Assembly: GCA_029101205.1 (NCBI GenBank)
Contig: JAQXQO010000101.1
Span: 1 to 41,468 of the forward strand
Direction: 5' to 3'
DNA: 41,468 nucleotides
Source of the DNA: Coriobacteriales bacterium
Lineage (GTDB): Bacteria > Actinomycetota > Coriobacteriia > Coriobacteriales > Atopobiaceae
Under the pieces are notes generated by a model, which did no database searches, had not been told where the DNA came from, and saw nothing but the letters and a program-made list of their open reading frames with translations. How positions within the stretch are numbered: the first letter of the stretch is position 1; each line of letters opens with the position of its first letter. The position numbers and the translations under genes are program-made. Positions 1-8,993 of the stretch are shown here, piece after piece.

Positions 1-1
1 C

Positions 2-1327
2 ATCCTGAAGTGCATGCAGAAGGACCCGAAGGACCGCTTCCAGACGGCCGACGAGCTCTACCACGTGCTGCGCGACTACCTGGCGGGCCGCCTTTCGGCC
101 GTGGGCAACGCCACCTCGGTCATCGCGCCCGTGGCGGCCACTCCCCTGCAGCCCACGAACGCGCTGGACAGCACGCAGGCCACCTCTCACATGGCGGCCG
201 CCGCGCGTCACGTGAACGCCAGCCAGACGGGCCACCTGCGCCAGGAGAGCGCCACCGAGGAAGCGCGCAAGCGCAAGGGCAAGAAGCGCACCGCCGCCAT
301 CATCATCACCATCCTGGTGCTGCTCTGCGCGGCCGGAGCCGCAGCGTACGTGCTCTCGAACCAGACACAGACGCAGTCCGTGCCCAACCTGTACGGCCTC
401 AGCAAGGACGACGCCGTCCAGCAGATAGAGTCCACCGGCTTTTTCAAGGTGGGTACCGTGACCGAGGAGTACAACGACACGATGGACTCTGGCCTGGTCG
501 TGGACCAGGACCCCAACGCGGGCAGAGACGCCGCGGAGGGAACTGCCATCAACATAGTCGTCTCGAAGGGCAAGACCCCTGCGGTCGACGTCACCGTACC
601 CGACCTCACGGGAATGAGCCCCTCCGAGGTCGAGGCGGCCCTGAGCAAGCTGGGCCTCATAGGCCAAGCGGGAGACTCGGTATACTCCGATTCTGTCGAG
701 ACGGGCAAGGTCGCCTCGCAGAGCCCCTCCGCGGGTACCACGGCGAAGGCTGGCAGCACCGTGACGTACCAGCTGTCCAAGGGCACCGAGTCCGTCTCGG
801 TCCCCAACGTGGTGGGCAAGAGCGAAGATGACGCCACCTCCGCCCTGGAGGATGCAGGCTTCACCGTGGTCACGAAGTCCGACTACAGCGATTCCTACGA
901 CAAGGGCCAGGTCTCGGCCCAGTCCGTCACCGGCACCGCCGCAAAGGGCACCACGGTCACCATCACCGTGTCGCTGGGCTCCTCCAGCGACACGGTCCCC
1001 AATGTGGTCGGCCAGACCAAGGCAGCTGCGGCAGCCTCTCTGCAGGCGGCGGGCTTCACCGTGAAGTACTCCGATGACACCAGCAGCACGGCTACCGCCG
1101 GCACGGTGACCTGGCAATCCCAGACTGGCAGCGCCACCAAGGGCGCCACGATCACGTTGGGCATCGCCACGGGCACCAGCTCGTCGTCCTCGACGACCAA
1201 CAACAGCTCCTCGAGCACGAAGACCGACGACGACTCGTCGCACGATGCGAACTCCAACACCAGCGGCAGCAGCAACTCCGGCACTAGCGGGTCTGGCACC
1301 AGTTCTTCTACGAGCACGGGTCATTAG
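2..1327 (+). CDS. pknB: Ser/Thr protein kinase with PASTA repeats, 5'-truncated
   Basis: This is the C-terminal part of a PknB/Stk-type membrane kinase; the catalytic domain lies left of the window and only its last helix is seen (DPKDRF, then TADEL, typical of the kinase C-lobe end). A short linker leads to one membrane segment at about nt 290-357 (IIITILVLLCAAGAAA), which places the kinase in the cytoplasm and the rest outside. Four PASTA repeats follow, starting SVPNLYG, VTVPDLTG, SVPNVVG and TVPNVVG (about nt 378-570, 591-783, 798-984 and 991-1167). PASTA repeats in this family bind muropeptides or lipid II and couple cell-wall state to kinase activity. The protein ends in a Ser/Thr/Asn-rich, probably unstructured tail. 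A strong terminator follows. Family assignment is secure; the symbol is by analogy. Confidence 0.93.
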   Translation: MLKCMQKDPKDRFQTADELYHVLRDYLAGRLSAVGNATSVIAPVAATPLQPTNALDSTQATSHMAAAARHVNASQTGHLRQESATEEARKRKGKKRTAAIIITILVLLCAAGAAAYVLSNQTQTQSVPNLYGLSKDDAVQQIESTGFFKVGTVTEEYNDTMDSGLVVDQDPNAGRDAAEGTAINIVVSKGKTPAVDVTVPDLTGMSPSEVEAALSKLGLIGQAGDSVYSDSVETGKVASQSPSAGTTAKAGSTVTYQLSKGTESVSVPNVVGKSEDDATSALEDAGFTVVTKSDYSDSYDKGQVSAQSVTGTAAKGTTVTITVSLGSSSDTVPNVVGQTKAAAAASLQAAGFTVKYSDDTSSTATAGTVTWQSQTGSATKGATITLGIATGTSSSSSTTNNSSSSTKTDDDSSHDANSNTSGSSNSGTSGSGTSSSTSTGH

Positions 1328-1376
1328 CCCGGTCCGACGGACTAGCCCATAGGCAGCCGCACACGGGACGCATCAC

Positions 1377-1413
1377 AAGGGGCACCACGGCAATCACCGC
1401 CGTGGTGCCCCTT
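1377..1413 (+). terminator. Rho-independent terminator after the PASTA kinase
   Basis: A perfect 15-bp stem (AAGGGGCACCACGGC with its complement) closes a 7-nt loop and runs into a pyrimidine-rich CTTCTTTGT stretch, about 50 nt after the kinase stop codon. Confidence 0.85.
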
Positions 1414-1667
1414 CTTTGTGCAGCTCGGTGGGGTTCACTTGATGTCTCAGCGAAAGACGCCAGATAGAAGAGCCGCCTGCTATGTGAGAAGGGCCGCCTG
1501 CTATGCGACGACATCTGGTCACTTCACCCCTGCGCAAACCTGGCCGCTGCGGGTACCCGTACCAGCCAGGTTTGCGCACGAGGTGAATGCCGGCTCGGGG
1601 CATTCAAATAAAATCGCAGGCCAGAGGCCCGGCATAAAGCAAGTAGAAAGTGAGAGATTCGAAGGGC
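1414..1667. other. Intergenic stretch without a recognisable gene
   Basis: No ORF here has a convincing ribosome site or protein-like composition. It holds a 13-bp direct repeat (GCCGCCTGCTATG at about 1471 and 1492) and the large inverted repeat listed separately. It lies between the convergent ends of the kinase gene and tRNA-Arg. Confidence 0.5.
1531..1578. repeat. Inverted repeat with internal palindrome
   Basis: Arms TGCGCAAACCTGGC (1531-1544) and its exact complement (1565-1578) flank a 20-nt centre that itself contains the palindrome CGGGTACCCG (1550-1559). Similarity of the arms extends imperfectly outward (TTCACCC / AGGTGAA). There is no T-tract on either strand, so it is not an obvious terminator. 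Role unknown. Confidence 0.6.
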
Positions 1668-1707
1668 AAGAAGAAAGCCCCCTACCGCATTTCTGCAGGT
1701 AGGAGGC
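1668..1707 (-). terminator. Terminator of tRNA-Arg
   Basis: On the minus strand GCCTCCTACC pairs with GGTAGGGGGC around an 11-nt loop and is followed by TTTCTTCTT. It begins 8 nt after the CCA end of the tRNA. Confidence 0.75.
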
Positions 1708-1715
1708 CGTGTTTT

Positions 1716-1791
1716 TGGTGCCCCCGCGCGGATTCGAACCACGGACACCTGGTTTAGGAAACCAGTGCTCTATCCCCTGAGCTACGAGGGC
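1716..1791 (-). tRNA. tRNA-Arg (anticodon CCT), reads AGG
   Basis: The minus strand folds into a full cloverleaf: acceptor GCCCTCG/CGGGGGC (one G-U pair), D-arm GCTCAGGGGATAGAGC, anticodon stem CTGGT/ACCAG around loop TTCCTAA, and a T-arm with GGTTCGAATCC. The discriminator A and the CCA end are encoded. A -10-like TACAAT lies about 17 nt upstream and a terminator follows directly. Confidence 0.95.
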
Positions 1792-1807
1792 TTGCTTAGC
1801 GCTAGTC

Positions 1808-1813
1808 ATTGTA
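1808..1813 (-). promoter_or_regulatory. Putative -10 element of tRNA-Arg
   Basis: TACAAT on the minus strand lies 16-22 nt upstream of the tRNA 5' end. No good -35 hexamer is visible at 16-18 bp spacing, so the call rests on the -10 match and position only. Confidence 0.4.
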
Positions 1814-1856
1814 GCATCTTAGCGCGGCAGACGCGAGGTCGAGCTCGCACGACAGG

Positions 1857-2519
1857 CTACTTCTTCTTGGCGGCCTTTGCGGCCTCCTTCTGAGCCTTGC
1901 GGGCAGCGCGCTCGCGTGCGTCGTTGTCGATGACGGAGTTCATCTTTTTCACCGTCATGCCATCGGCAACGGAGTCGCAGACCTTGCGAAGGGGACGCAC
2001 CTTGACCCAGTCGTAAACCAAAGAGCCAATGATGGCGGCGTATGCCAGCACCATCAGAAGCACGCTGATGATGCCCGCCACCTCCCCGATGGCCTGTCCG
2101 CCCTGGGTGCCCACGCCGTACACGATGAGCTCGACGACCAGGCAGGCAAAGCCAGCGCCCATGAGGCCCCACCAGACACGGCGCCTGTGGATGTAGTCGG
2201 GGTTCTGCTCCAACATGATGTTGGAAACGGTGGCGCGCATGTCGTCCAGCTCGCGAACGCGACGCTTGGCCTCCTTGCGCTCCTCCTTCGACTGGGGAGT
2301 CTTGCCATGGCTGGAATTGCCACGGGCGTCCACGACGCGCACGCCCTGTGCGGCCTCACGAGCCGGCCTGGCGCGCGTGATGGACTTCTTTGAGAAGCCC
2401 TCGCGCTCCTTTGGCACGTCGTCGTCGGCTGGCTTGGTGTCGTCAGAGCCCTTGCGGAGGTCGTTGGCGTTTGCGGCGGCCTCCTCGCGGGCGCCACGGA
2501 TGGTATCGCGAAGTGACAT
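1857..2519 (-). CDS. Conserved-looking two-TM membrane protein, function unknown
   Basis: A 220-residue protein that I do not recognise. The N-terminal half (about residues 1-95) is hydrophilic and charged, with a basic patch (KEERKEAKRRVRELDD) likely to be helical. Two membrane segments follow at about residues 115-137 (GLMGAGFACLVVELIVYGVG) and 147-170 (IISVLLMVLAYAAIIGSLVY). The C-terminal tail is Lys/Ala-rich and ends AAKAAKKK. Its start codon overlaps the purC stop (TAATG), so the two are probably translated together; whether the functions are linked is unclear. Coding is supported by the coupled start and the consistent membrane topology. Confidence 0.75.
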   Translation of the reverse strand: MSLRDTIRGAREEAAANANDLRKGSDDTKPADDDVPKEREGFSKKSITRARPAREAAQGVRVVDARGNSSHGKTPQSKEERKEAKRRVRELDDMRATVSNIMLEQNPDYIHRRRVWWGLMGAGFACLVVELIVYGVGTQGGQAIGEVAGIISVLLMVLAYAAIIGSLVYDWVKVRPLRKVCDSVADGMTVKKMNSVIDNDARERAARKAQKEAAKAAKKK

Positions 2520-3403
2520 TAGGCTTCCCTCATAGGAACAAACTCATGGCCGGTAATAATCTGGAACGCCTCCTGGTAGCGCTTGGAGGTACCCTCGATG
2601 ACCTCCTGGGGCAGATGGGGCGGCTGGCCCTGCATGTCCCAGTTGGCCTTCAGCCAGTCGCGCACGTACTGCTTGTCGTAGCTGGGCTGTACATGGCCGG
2701 GCTTGTAGCCCTCGGCGGGCCAGAAGCGGCTGGAGTCGGGCGTCAGGCACTCGTCGATGAGCGAGAACTGGCCGTCGATGTAGCCAAACTCGAACTTCGT
2801 GTCGGCGATGATGATGCCGCGCGTGGACGCGTACTCGGCGGCGGCGGTGTAGATCTTCAGGGCGGAGTCGCGCAGCTGCTGGGCAGTCTCCTCGCCCACC
2901 AGCTCGGCGCAGCGCTCGTAGCTGATGTTCTCGTCGTGGTCGCCCAGGGCAGCCTTCGTGGACGGGGTAAAGATGGGCTCCGGAATCTTCGATGCCTCGA
3001 CCAGGCCGGCGGGCAGCTTGATACCGCACACGGTGCCGTTCTGGTCGTAGGTCTTCTTGCCCGAGCCGGTCAGATAGCCGCGAACAATGGCCTCGATGGG
3101 GATGGTCTTGGCCTTCTTGACCAGCATGGAGCGGCCAGTCAGGTAGTCGGCGTACTTCTGGTACTCCTCGGGGTACTCGGAAACGTCCATCGTGATGAGG
3201 TGGTTCGGAATCAGGTCGGCGAACTTCTGGAACCAGAACGCCGAAATGCGGGTCAGAATCTCGCCCTTGTGAGGAATCTCGTCGGGCAGAATGTAGTCGA
3301 ACGCGCTGATGCGGTCGCTAGCGACCATGAGCAGGCTGTCGCCGCAATCATAGATGTCACGGACCTTGCCATGAGAATCGGGACGCAGCTCAATCGTAGA
3401 CAT
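2519..3403 (-). CDS. purC: Phosphoribosylaminoimidazole-succinocarboxamide synthase (SAICAR synthetase)
   Basis: PurC joins CAIR and aspartate with ATP to make SAICAR, step 8 of de novo IMP synthesis, in the cytoplasm. At 294 residues it is a normal-length bacterial/yeast-type enzyme. Visible family motifs are GKVRDIYD near the N-terminus, the SDRISAFD segment, IPIEAIVRGYLTGS (about residues 101-114), IADTKFEFG and LIDECLTPDSSRFW. The ATG at 3403 has an AGGGAG ribosome site 8 nt upstream. It is followed without a gap by the small membrane protein gene. A minus-strand terminator of the upstream histidine kinase ends only about 50 nt before the start, so its promoter (possibly TACAAT at 3439-3444) must be compact. 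purB lies 4 kb away on the same strand. Confidence 0.96.
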   Translation of the reverse strand: MSTIELRPDSHGKVRDIYDCGDSLLMVASDRISAFDYILPDEIPHKGEILTRISAFWFQKFADLIPNHLITMDVSEYPEEYQKYADYLTGRSMLVKKAKTIPIEAIVRGYLTGSGKKTYDQNGTVCGIKLPAGLVEASKIPEPIFTPSTKAALGDHDENISYERCAELVGEETAQQLRDSALKIYTAAAEYASTRGIIIADTKFEFGYIDGQFSLIDECLTPDSSRFWPAEGYKPGHVQPSYDKQYVRDWLKANWDMQGQPPHLPQEVIEGTSKRYQEAFQIITGHEFVPMREA

Positions 3404-3440
3404 TCCACATGCTCCCTTCTGGAGTTACAGACTCTCAAAT

Positions 3441-3478
3441 TGTAATAGAACGAGCGCCGGGTGGAGACCACGGCGCTC
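3441..3478 (-). terminator. Terminator after the histidine kinase, upstream of purC
   Basis: On the minus strand GAGCGCCG pairs with CGGCGCTC across an 11-nt loop and is followed by GTTCTATT. A TACAAT hexamer overlapping the tail (3439-3444) could be the purC -10 element. Confidence 0.7.
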
Positions 3479-3555
3479 AGCTTGACCAAGTTGCTATGCA
3501 GTTGGGTACGTAGCCAGTTAGGTGCGTAGCGTCCTTGCCAGCCCCACGCAGAGTG

Positions 3556-5052
3556 CTAGCCGTTCTGCTGCGGGCGCGCGTCGCGGTGCTCCAGCGGCAG
3601 GCTCAGCGTGAACTTCGTGCCCACGCCCAGCTCGGAGTCGACCGAGATGGTGCCGTTGTGACGGTCCACGATCTCCTTCGTCAGTGCCAGGCCCACGCCC
3701 AGGCCACCGGCCACGCGCTCGCGGCTGGCGTCGGACCTCCAGAACCTGCTGAACACGCGCGGGATGTCCTCCTTTGCGATGCCCATGCCCGTGTCCTGGA
3801 CCGATATCAGGACGTCGGAGCGGCTCTTTGCCACACTGACATTTACCTTGCCACCCTCGGGCGTGTAGCGCAGGGCGTTGCTCATGAGGTTCACCAGGGC
3901 CTCGCGGATGAGGTCGGGGTCTATCTCGGCGAACAGCTGGTCGTGTCCCGTCTCGTTCGAGAAGCTGAGTCCCAGCCCGTTGTCCGAGAAGAGCTGGGCC
4001 TGGTAGGTCACGAGCCCGCTGGCCAGGGCAACCACATCGCAGCGCTCGATGCGCAGCGGGGTTTTGCCGTTCTCCATGCGCGAGAGCTTCAGCATGGCAT
4101 CCACCAGGCGCGACAGCCTGCGCACCTCGATGGCCACCGTGGCCAGGTGCTCGTCGTCTGCGGGAAGCACGCCGTCCTGCATGGCCTCCACCGTGGCCTG
4201 CATGGCCATGAGCGGCGTGCGCAGCTCATGCGCCACGTCGCTGGTCAGGCGGTGCTCCAGCTTTATGTCCTTCTCCAACGTGGTGGCCATGTCGTCGAAC
4301 GTCTCGCCCAGGCGACCCATCTCGTCGTCGCCGCGCAGGCCCGTGCGGGCGCTGAGGTCGCCGTTGCGAATCTGGCTGGCCGTGGAGGTGATGCGCTTTA
4401 TGGGCTTCGTCAGGGCGCGCGACACGAAGTAGCCCAGCACGCAGGCCAGCACGATGGCCACGATGCCCGCGGTAAAGATGGCGCCATAGGAGTTCGTCCT
4501 AAAGGCGGAATCAGTCTTTGTCAGGAAGGCATCGCTGCTGATGGCCCAGAACTGTATGGTGCCCACACGCGTGCCGTCCTGCAGGATGACATCGGCCGAG
4601 ACGTAGTGGTAGTCGTTCCCGGGAAACACCATGGAACCGTGGCCCTGCGTCTGGATCTGCGCCACACGGGCGTCGTCGTACAAGACGTCACCGGCCGCAT
4701 CCTTCAGCTGCACGCCCACGTCGTCCATGGTCTGCGCGTACTCGCGCACGGTCTCGATGGACTCGTCCGTCCACCCGCCGCTGGACTCGTAGGCCTGCGA
4801 CAGGCTCTCGGCCATGCTCTGCGCGGTGCGCTGCATGTTCTCGCGGGTGTACGACTGGAACTGGTTCGTCCACACGATGGCCAGCACGCACACCAGGATG
4901 AGCACGGTCATGATGGCCGTGCAGGCAAATGCCAGCGTCATGCGCCCCGCATAGGTCATGCGGGAGCGCGGGCTGGGCTGTATGGTGTTGTAAGAAGAGC
5001 GGTTGGAGTCGGCGGCGGAATCAGCCGGCGGCTGAGATGCGGGGCGCGACAC
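3556..5052 (-). CDS. Two-component sensor histidine kinase (HAMP, class I)
   Basis: A 498-residue membrane sensor. The order is: hydrophilic N-terminus, TM1 (about residues 40-62), extracytoplasmic sensor region (about 63-188), TM2 (about 189-211), HAMP linker with ALTKPIKRI, HisKA dimerisation domain with the H-box SDVAHELRTPL (phospho-acceptor His about 275), then the ATPase with N-box NLMSNALRYTPEGG, G1 DTGMGIAKED, F-box and G2 GGLGVGLALTK. All catalytic boxes look intact. The start is a GTG 2 nt after the response-regulator stop, implying coupling; no clear ribosome site is visible, and an ATG at 4959 (residue 32) is the alternative. The signal sensed cannot be read from sequence. Confidence 0.93.
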   Translation of the reverse strand: MSRPASQPPADSAADSNRSSYNTIQPSPRSRMTYAGRMTLAFACTAIMTVLILVCVLAIVWTNQFQSYTRENMQRTAQSMAESLSQAYESSGGWTDESIETVREYAQTMDDVGVQLKDAAGDVLYDDARVAQIQTQGHGSMVFPGNDYHYVSADVILQDGTRVGTIQFWAISSDAFLTKTDSAFRTNSYGAIFTAGIVAIVLACVLGYFVSRALTKPIKRITSTASQIRNGDLSARTGLRGDDEMGRLGETFDDMATTLEKDIKLEHRLTSDVAHELRTPLMAMQATVEAMQDGVLPADDEHLATVAIEVRRLSRLVDAMLKLSRMENGKTPLRIERCDVVALASGLVTYQAQLFSDNGLGLSFSNETGHDQLFAEIDPDLIREALVNLMSNALRYTPEGGKVNVSVAKSRSDVLISVQDTGMGIAKEDIPRVFSRFWRSDASRERVAGGLGVGLALTKEIVDRHNGTISVDSELGVGTKFTLSLPLEHRDARPQQNG

Positions 5053-5054
5053 GG

Positions 5055-5795
5055 CTACTTTGCCCGGTTGGCCTTGGCCTTAGCCTTTGCCATGTCGGCC
5101 TCGGGCGCCTCGAAGCGGTAGCCAACGCCGTGCACGGTGTAGAGCCAGCGCGGGTTGCGCGGGTCGTCGCCCAGCTTTGCGCGCAGGTTCTTCACGTGGC
5201 TGTCGATGGTGCGCTCGTAGCCCTCGAAGTCGTAGCCCAGGACCTTCTCGACCAGCTCCATGCGGGTATACACGCGGCCCGGGAAGCGCGCCAGGGTGGT
5301 CAGCAGCTTGAACTCGGAGGCGGTCAGGTCAATCTCGCGACCGTCTATGGTGACCTTGTGGCCCGAGATGTCGATGACCAGATCGCCGAAGTCCAGGACC
5401 TCCAGCTGGGGCTCGCTCTCGGCATGGGCGCGACGCAGAAGCGCACGCACGCGTGCCACGAGCTCACGGGGCGAGAAGGGCTTGATCAAGTAGTCATCCG
5501 CACCCAGCTCGAGGCCGATGATGCGGTCCTCGACCTCGCCCTTTGCCGTCAGCATGATGATAGGCACGTTCGAGGTCTCGCGGATGGCGCGGCACACGCG
5601 CTCGCCCGACAGCTTGGGCAGCATGAGGTCCAGGATGATGAGGTCGAACGAGTGCTTCTCGAACTCCTCAAGGGCGCTCTGACCGTCTCCAACGCCACGG
5701 ACCATATAGTTCTCGCGCTCGAGATAGGCGGCCACGGCGTCACGAATGACCTTGTCGTCCTCGACCAAAAGAATTCTCTTCTCGTCTGAAGCCAT
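5055..5795 (-). CDS. OmpR/PhoB-family response regulator
   Basis: A 246-residue DNA-binding response regulator and partner of the kinase that follows. The receiver domain (about residues 5-118) shows the acidic pair VEDD, phospho-acceptor Asp56 in LIILDLMLP, Thr/Lys in MLTAKGE and DDYLIKPFSPREL. The C-terminal winged helix (about 140-235) has the typical LTASEFKLLTTLARFPGRVYTR, the recognition segment RTIDSHVKNLRAKLGDD and TVHGVGYRFE. I start it at the ATG at 5795, which has GGAAGGGG upstream; a longer reading frame to 5870 adds non-family residues. A GTATTA hexamer lies upstream at 5852-5857. Target genes are unknown. Confidence 0.95.
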   Translation of the reverse strand: MASDEKRILLVEDDKVIRDAVAAYLERENYMVRGVGDGQSALEEFEKHSFDLIILDLMLPKLSGERVCRAIRETSNVPIIMLTAKGEVEDRIIGLELGADDYLIKPFSPRELVARVRALLRRAHAESEPQLEVLDFGDLVIDISGHKVTIDGREIDLTASEFKLLTTLARFPGRVYTRMELVEKVLGYDFEGYERTIDSHVKNLRAKLGDDPRNPRWLYTVHGVGYRFEAPEADMAKAKAKANRAK

Positions 5796-5888
5796 GGTAG
5801 CCCCTTCCACAAAATCCCGTTTATCGGCAGGATAGATGTTCTTCTTGTGCTGTATTAGTGTACCCCACAAAGCACGAACGGAACTGAA

Positions 5889-7100
5889 TCAAAGGGTGAA
5901 CGCCCTGACGGTGACGGAAGCGGGGTAGCCCGTGGTCTCGTCCTTCACCGTGGCAAACGTGACGAACGTGTCGGTCTGTCCGACGCGCGCGGGGTACTCG
6001 CCGTAGTCGATGCAGCGGTTGGAGGCGGACAGCACGCTGTAGGTGCTCTGCGTGGTGTCCACCACGAAGTAGGACGCGCGCACCTTGATCACGTACTTGC
6101 CGTCCTTGCCCGCCACGCCCGCGAAGGGCTCACGCGACAGCGAAAGGAAGTCCCCCGACGACGTACCTATATAGGTGCCCATGCCGGACAGCAGGCCGCC
6201 CGAGCTGTACGAGGCCTCGATGGAGGTGACGAACTGGTCGCCTATGCGCACGGCGCGGAACGGCTTCACCGTCTGGGGCAGTACCAGCTGGTCCTCGATG
6301 CTGGCGAGGTCGTTCGACAGGCTGTAGGCGGTGACGCCGTAGTAGACGCCCTCGCTGGAGCGCACGCGCGGCGTCAGCGTGACCGTGTCGCCCGACACGA
6401 CGGGTGCCGTGGCAAAGCGGCCCGGCGACTCCACGACGGACTTGGCGTTGGAGTCGCCCAGCTTCCACAAGTAGCAGTACGAGCTCTCGGAGGTCTTTGA
6501 CCCCGAGGTGGAAGGCATGACCTGCCAGATGACCGTGCTGCCCGTGCAGGCAAACGAGGGCGGGTCATAGTCGGAGCTCGCCGACCACAGCGTGGTGGCG
6601 GTGCCCGTGAGCGCGCCCTCGCTGAACGCCGAGGCATACAGGGTCCAGTCGTAGGTCAGGTAGTTCAGCTCGACCCAGGCGTAGACCGAGTCTGAGCAGC
6701 GCACGTCGTAGATGACCTCGGCCGTGCTGGTTCCTATGGTCTTTGACACGACCTCGGACAGGTTGCCCGAGCTGGTTGAGAACGCACAGCCCTTCACCAT
6801 GGGGGACGCCGACGACCCCGCCTGCGTCACGGGCAGCCACGTGCCCTCGCCCTCGTGCAGCACGCTGCCCAGGGGTATGGTCCAGTTGCCCGTTTGGGTC
6901 AGGTCGAAGTCCTGCGACGTATAGGTGTTCAAGATGTCGGTTGCCGAGTCGGAGTCGACCACGGTGGGCTGGGGCGTCGTGTCCTCCGACTGCTGCGAGC
7001 AGCCAGAGAGGACGCCCACGGCGGCCGTCGTGGCCGCCGTGGCGAACATCCCACGAAACAGCCCCCTGCGTGTGATGCTATGACGCTTGTGTGCAGGCAC
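5889..7100 (-). CDS. Tat-exported lipoprotein, probable beta-propeller-like, function unknown
   Basis: A 403-residue protein with a twin-arginine signal (SITRRGLFRGMFA, Arg11-Arg12) and a lipobox LSGC ending at Cys34, so it should be exported folded and lipid-anchored outside the membrane. The mature part is rich in Ser, Thr, Tyr and Trp with alternating beta-strand patterns (VYAWVELNYLTYDWTLY, FACTGSTVIWQV, FATAPVVSGDTVTL), suggesting repeated beta blades; no enzyme motif is seen. I start at the GTG at 7100 because GGAG stands 6 nt before it and it lies just after the preceding stop; an ATG at 7136 would overlap the upstream gene and lacks a ribosome site. The TSCPD gene upstream is probably cotranscribed. 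Confidence 0.85.
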   Translation of the reverse strand: MPAHKRHSITRRGLFRGMFATAATTAAVGVLSGCSQQSEDTTPQPTVVDSDSATDILNTYTSQDFDLTQTGNWTIPLGSVLHEGEGTWLPVTQAGSSASPMVKGCAFSTSSGNLSEVVSKTIGTSTAEVIYDVRCSDSVYAWVELNYLTYDWTLYASAFSEGALTGTATTLWSASSDYDPPSFACTGSTVIWQVMPSTSGSKTSESSYCYLWKLGDSNAKSVVESPGRFATAPVVSGDTVTLTPRVRSSEGVYYGVTAYSLSNDLASIEDQLVLPQTVKPFRAVRIGDQFVTSIEASYSSGGLLSGMGTYIGTSSGDFLSLSREPFAGVAGKDGKYVIKVRASYFVVDTTQSTYSVLSASNRCIDYGEYPARVGQTDTFVTFATVKDETTGYPASVTVRAFTL

Positions 7101-7113
7101 GACGGACTCCGGT

Positions 7114-7398
7114 CTACGCGCTGGCGGCGGCGTCATGCGCCATGGACTGCTGCGCCTTGCGCAGGGCGATGGTCATCTGGTCGGCGCAGGAAGTGCGACG
7201 CGGGCCGCAGGTGTTGCCCTGCAGGAGCTCAACCACCTTGTCGACGCTCATGCCGCGCGTCAGCTTGCCTATGGCCTTCAGGTTGCCGTTGCAGCCTCCC
7301 TCGAACTGGACGCCCTCCACCGTCTGGCCGTCATCGCTCAACGTGACGTGGATGGCCCTGGAGCACACGCCTCGCGGCGTGAAGTCGTACTGGTACAT
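7114..7398 (-). CDS. TSCPD-domain (TIGR03905-like) four-cysteine protein
   Basis: A 94-residue protein resembling the TIGR03905 family, which is related to the C-terminal TSCPD domain of some ribonucleotide reductases. Four Cys are visible: GVCSRA, EGGCNGNL, NTCGPRR and TSCADQ, the last two in the CGxRxTSCADQ signature. Such spacing suggests metal binding, but the function is not known. The ATG at 7398 has AGGAGAGGC just upstream; a longer frame to 7440 is not supported. It runs into the Tat-lipoprotein gene with a 13-nt gap. Confidence 0.88.
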   Translation of the reverse strand: MYQYDFTPRGVCSRAIHVTLSDDGQTVEGVQFEGGCNGNLKAIGKLTRGMSVDKVVELLQGNTCGPRRTSCADQMTIALRKAQQSMAHDAAASA

Positions 7399-7440
7399 GC
7401 CTCTCCTCTCGCAGTGAACACATGAGAGTATACCCGGCAC

Positions 7441-7472
7441 AAAAAAGAGGCGACGCCCGAGGGCGCCACCTC
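7441..7472 (-). terminator. Terminator after purB
   Basis: On the minus strand GAGGTGGCGCC pairs with GGCGTCGCCTC (two wobble pairs) around a 4-nt loop and is followed by six T residues. It lies 26 nt past the purB stop. Confidence 0.88.
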
Positions 7473-7497
7473 ATGGAATTCCGTATGAAGCTGCAGC

Positions 7498-8844
<1,347 letters not shown>

Positions 8845-8910
8845 GCGCTTTCCTTTCGTGAGGATGCCGGCTCCCTCGATTCTACCGCGCTGGTACGAGG
8901 CGATGCCGGG

Positions 8911-8957
8911 CACACAAAACGCCCGCCGTCCCCTTCGTGCAAAGAAGAACGGCGGGC
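8911..8957 (-). terminator. Terminator of the opp operon
   Basis: On the minus strand GCCCGCCGT pairs with ACGGCGGGC across a 19-nt loop, followed by GTTTTGTG. It lies 37 nt past the oppF stop codon and before purB. Confidence 0.7.
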
Positions 8958-8993
8958 TTGTGATTCAGGTGCCGGCAGATGCCGGGCGCGATG

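Noticed and set aside
3535-5121. 528-codon plus-strand ORF opposite the histidine kinase
   Set aside because: It lies exactly antisense to a fully recognisable kinase; its Ala/Arg/His-rich product is the usual shadow of high-GC coding DNA.
5852-5857. GTATTA upstream of the response regulator as part of the WYL motif set
   Set aside because: Only the 6-mer matches (next base G), it is isolated, and one such hit is expected by chance.
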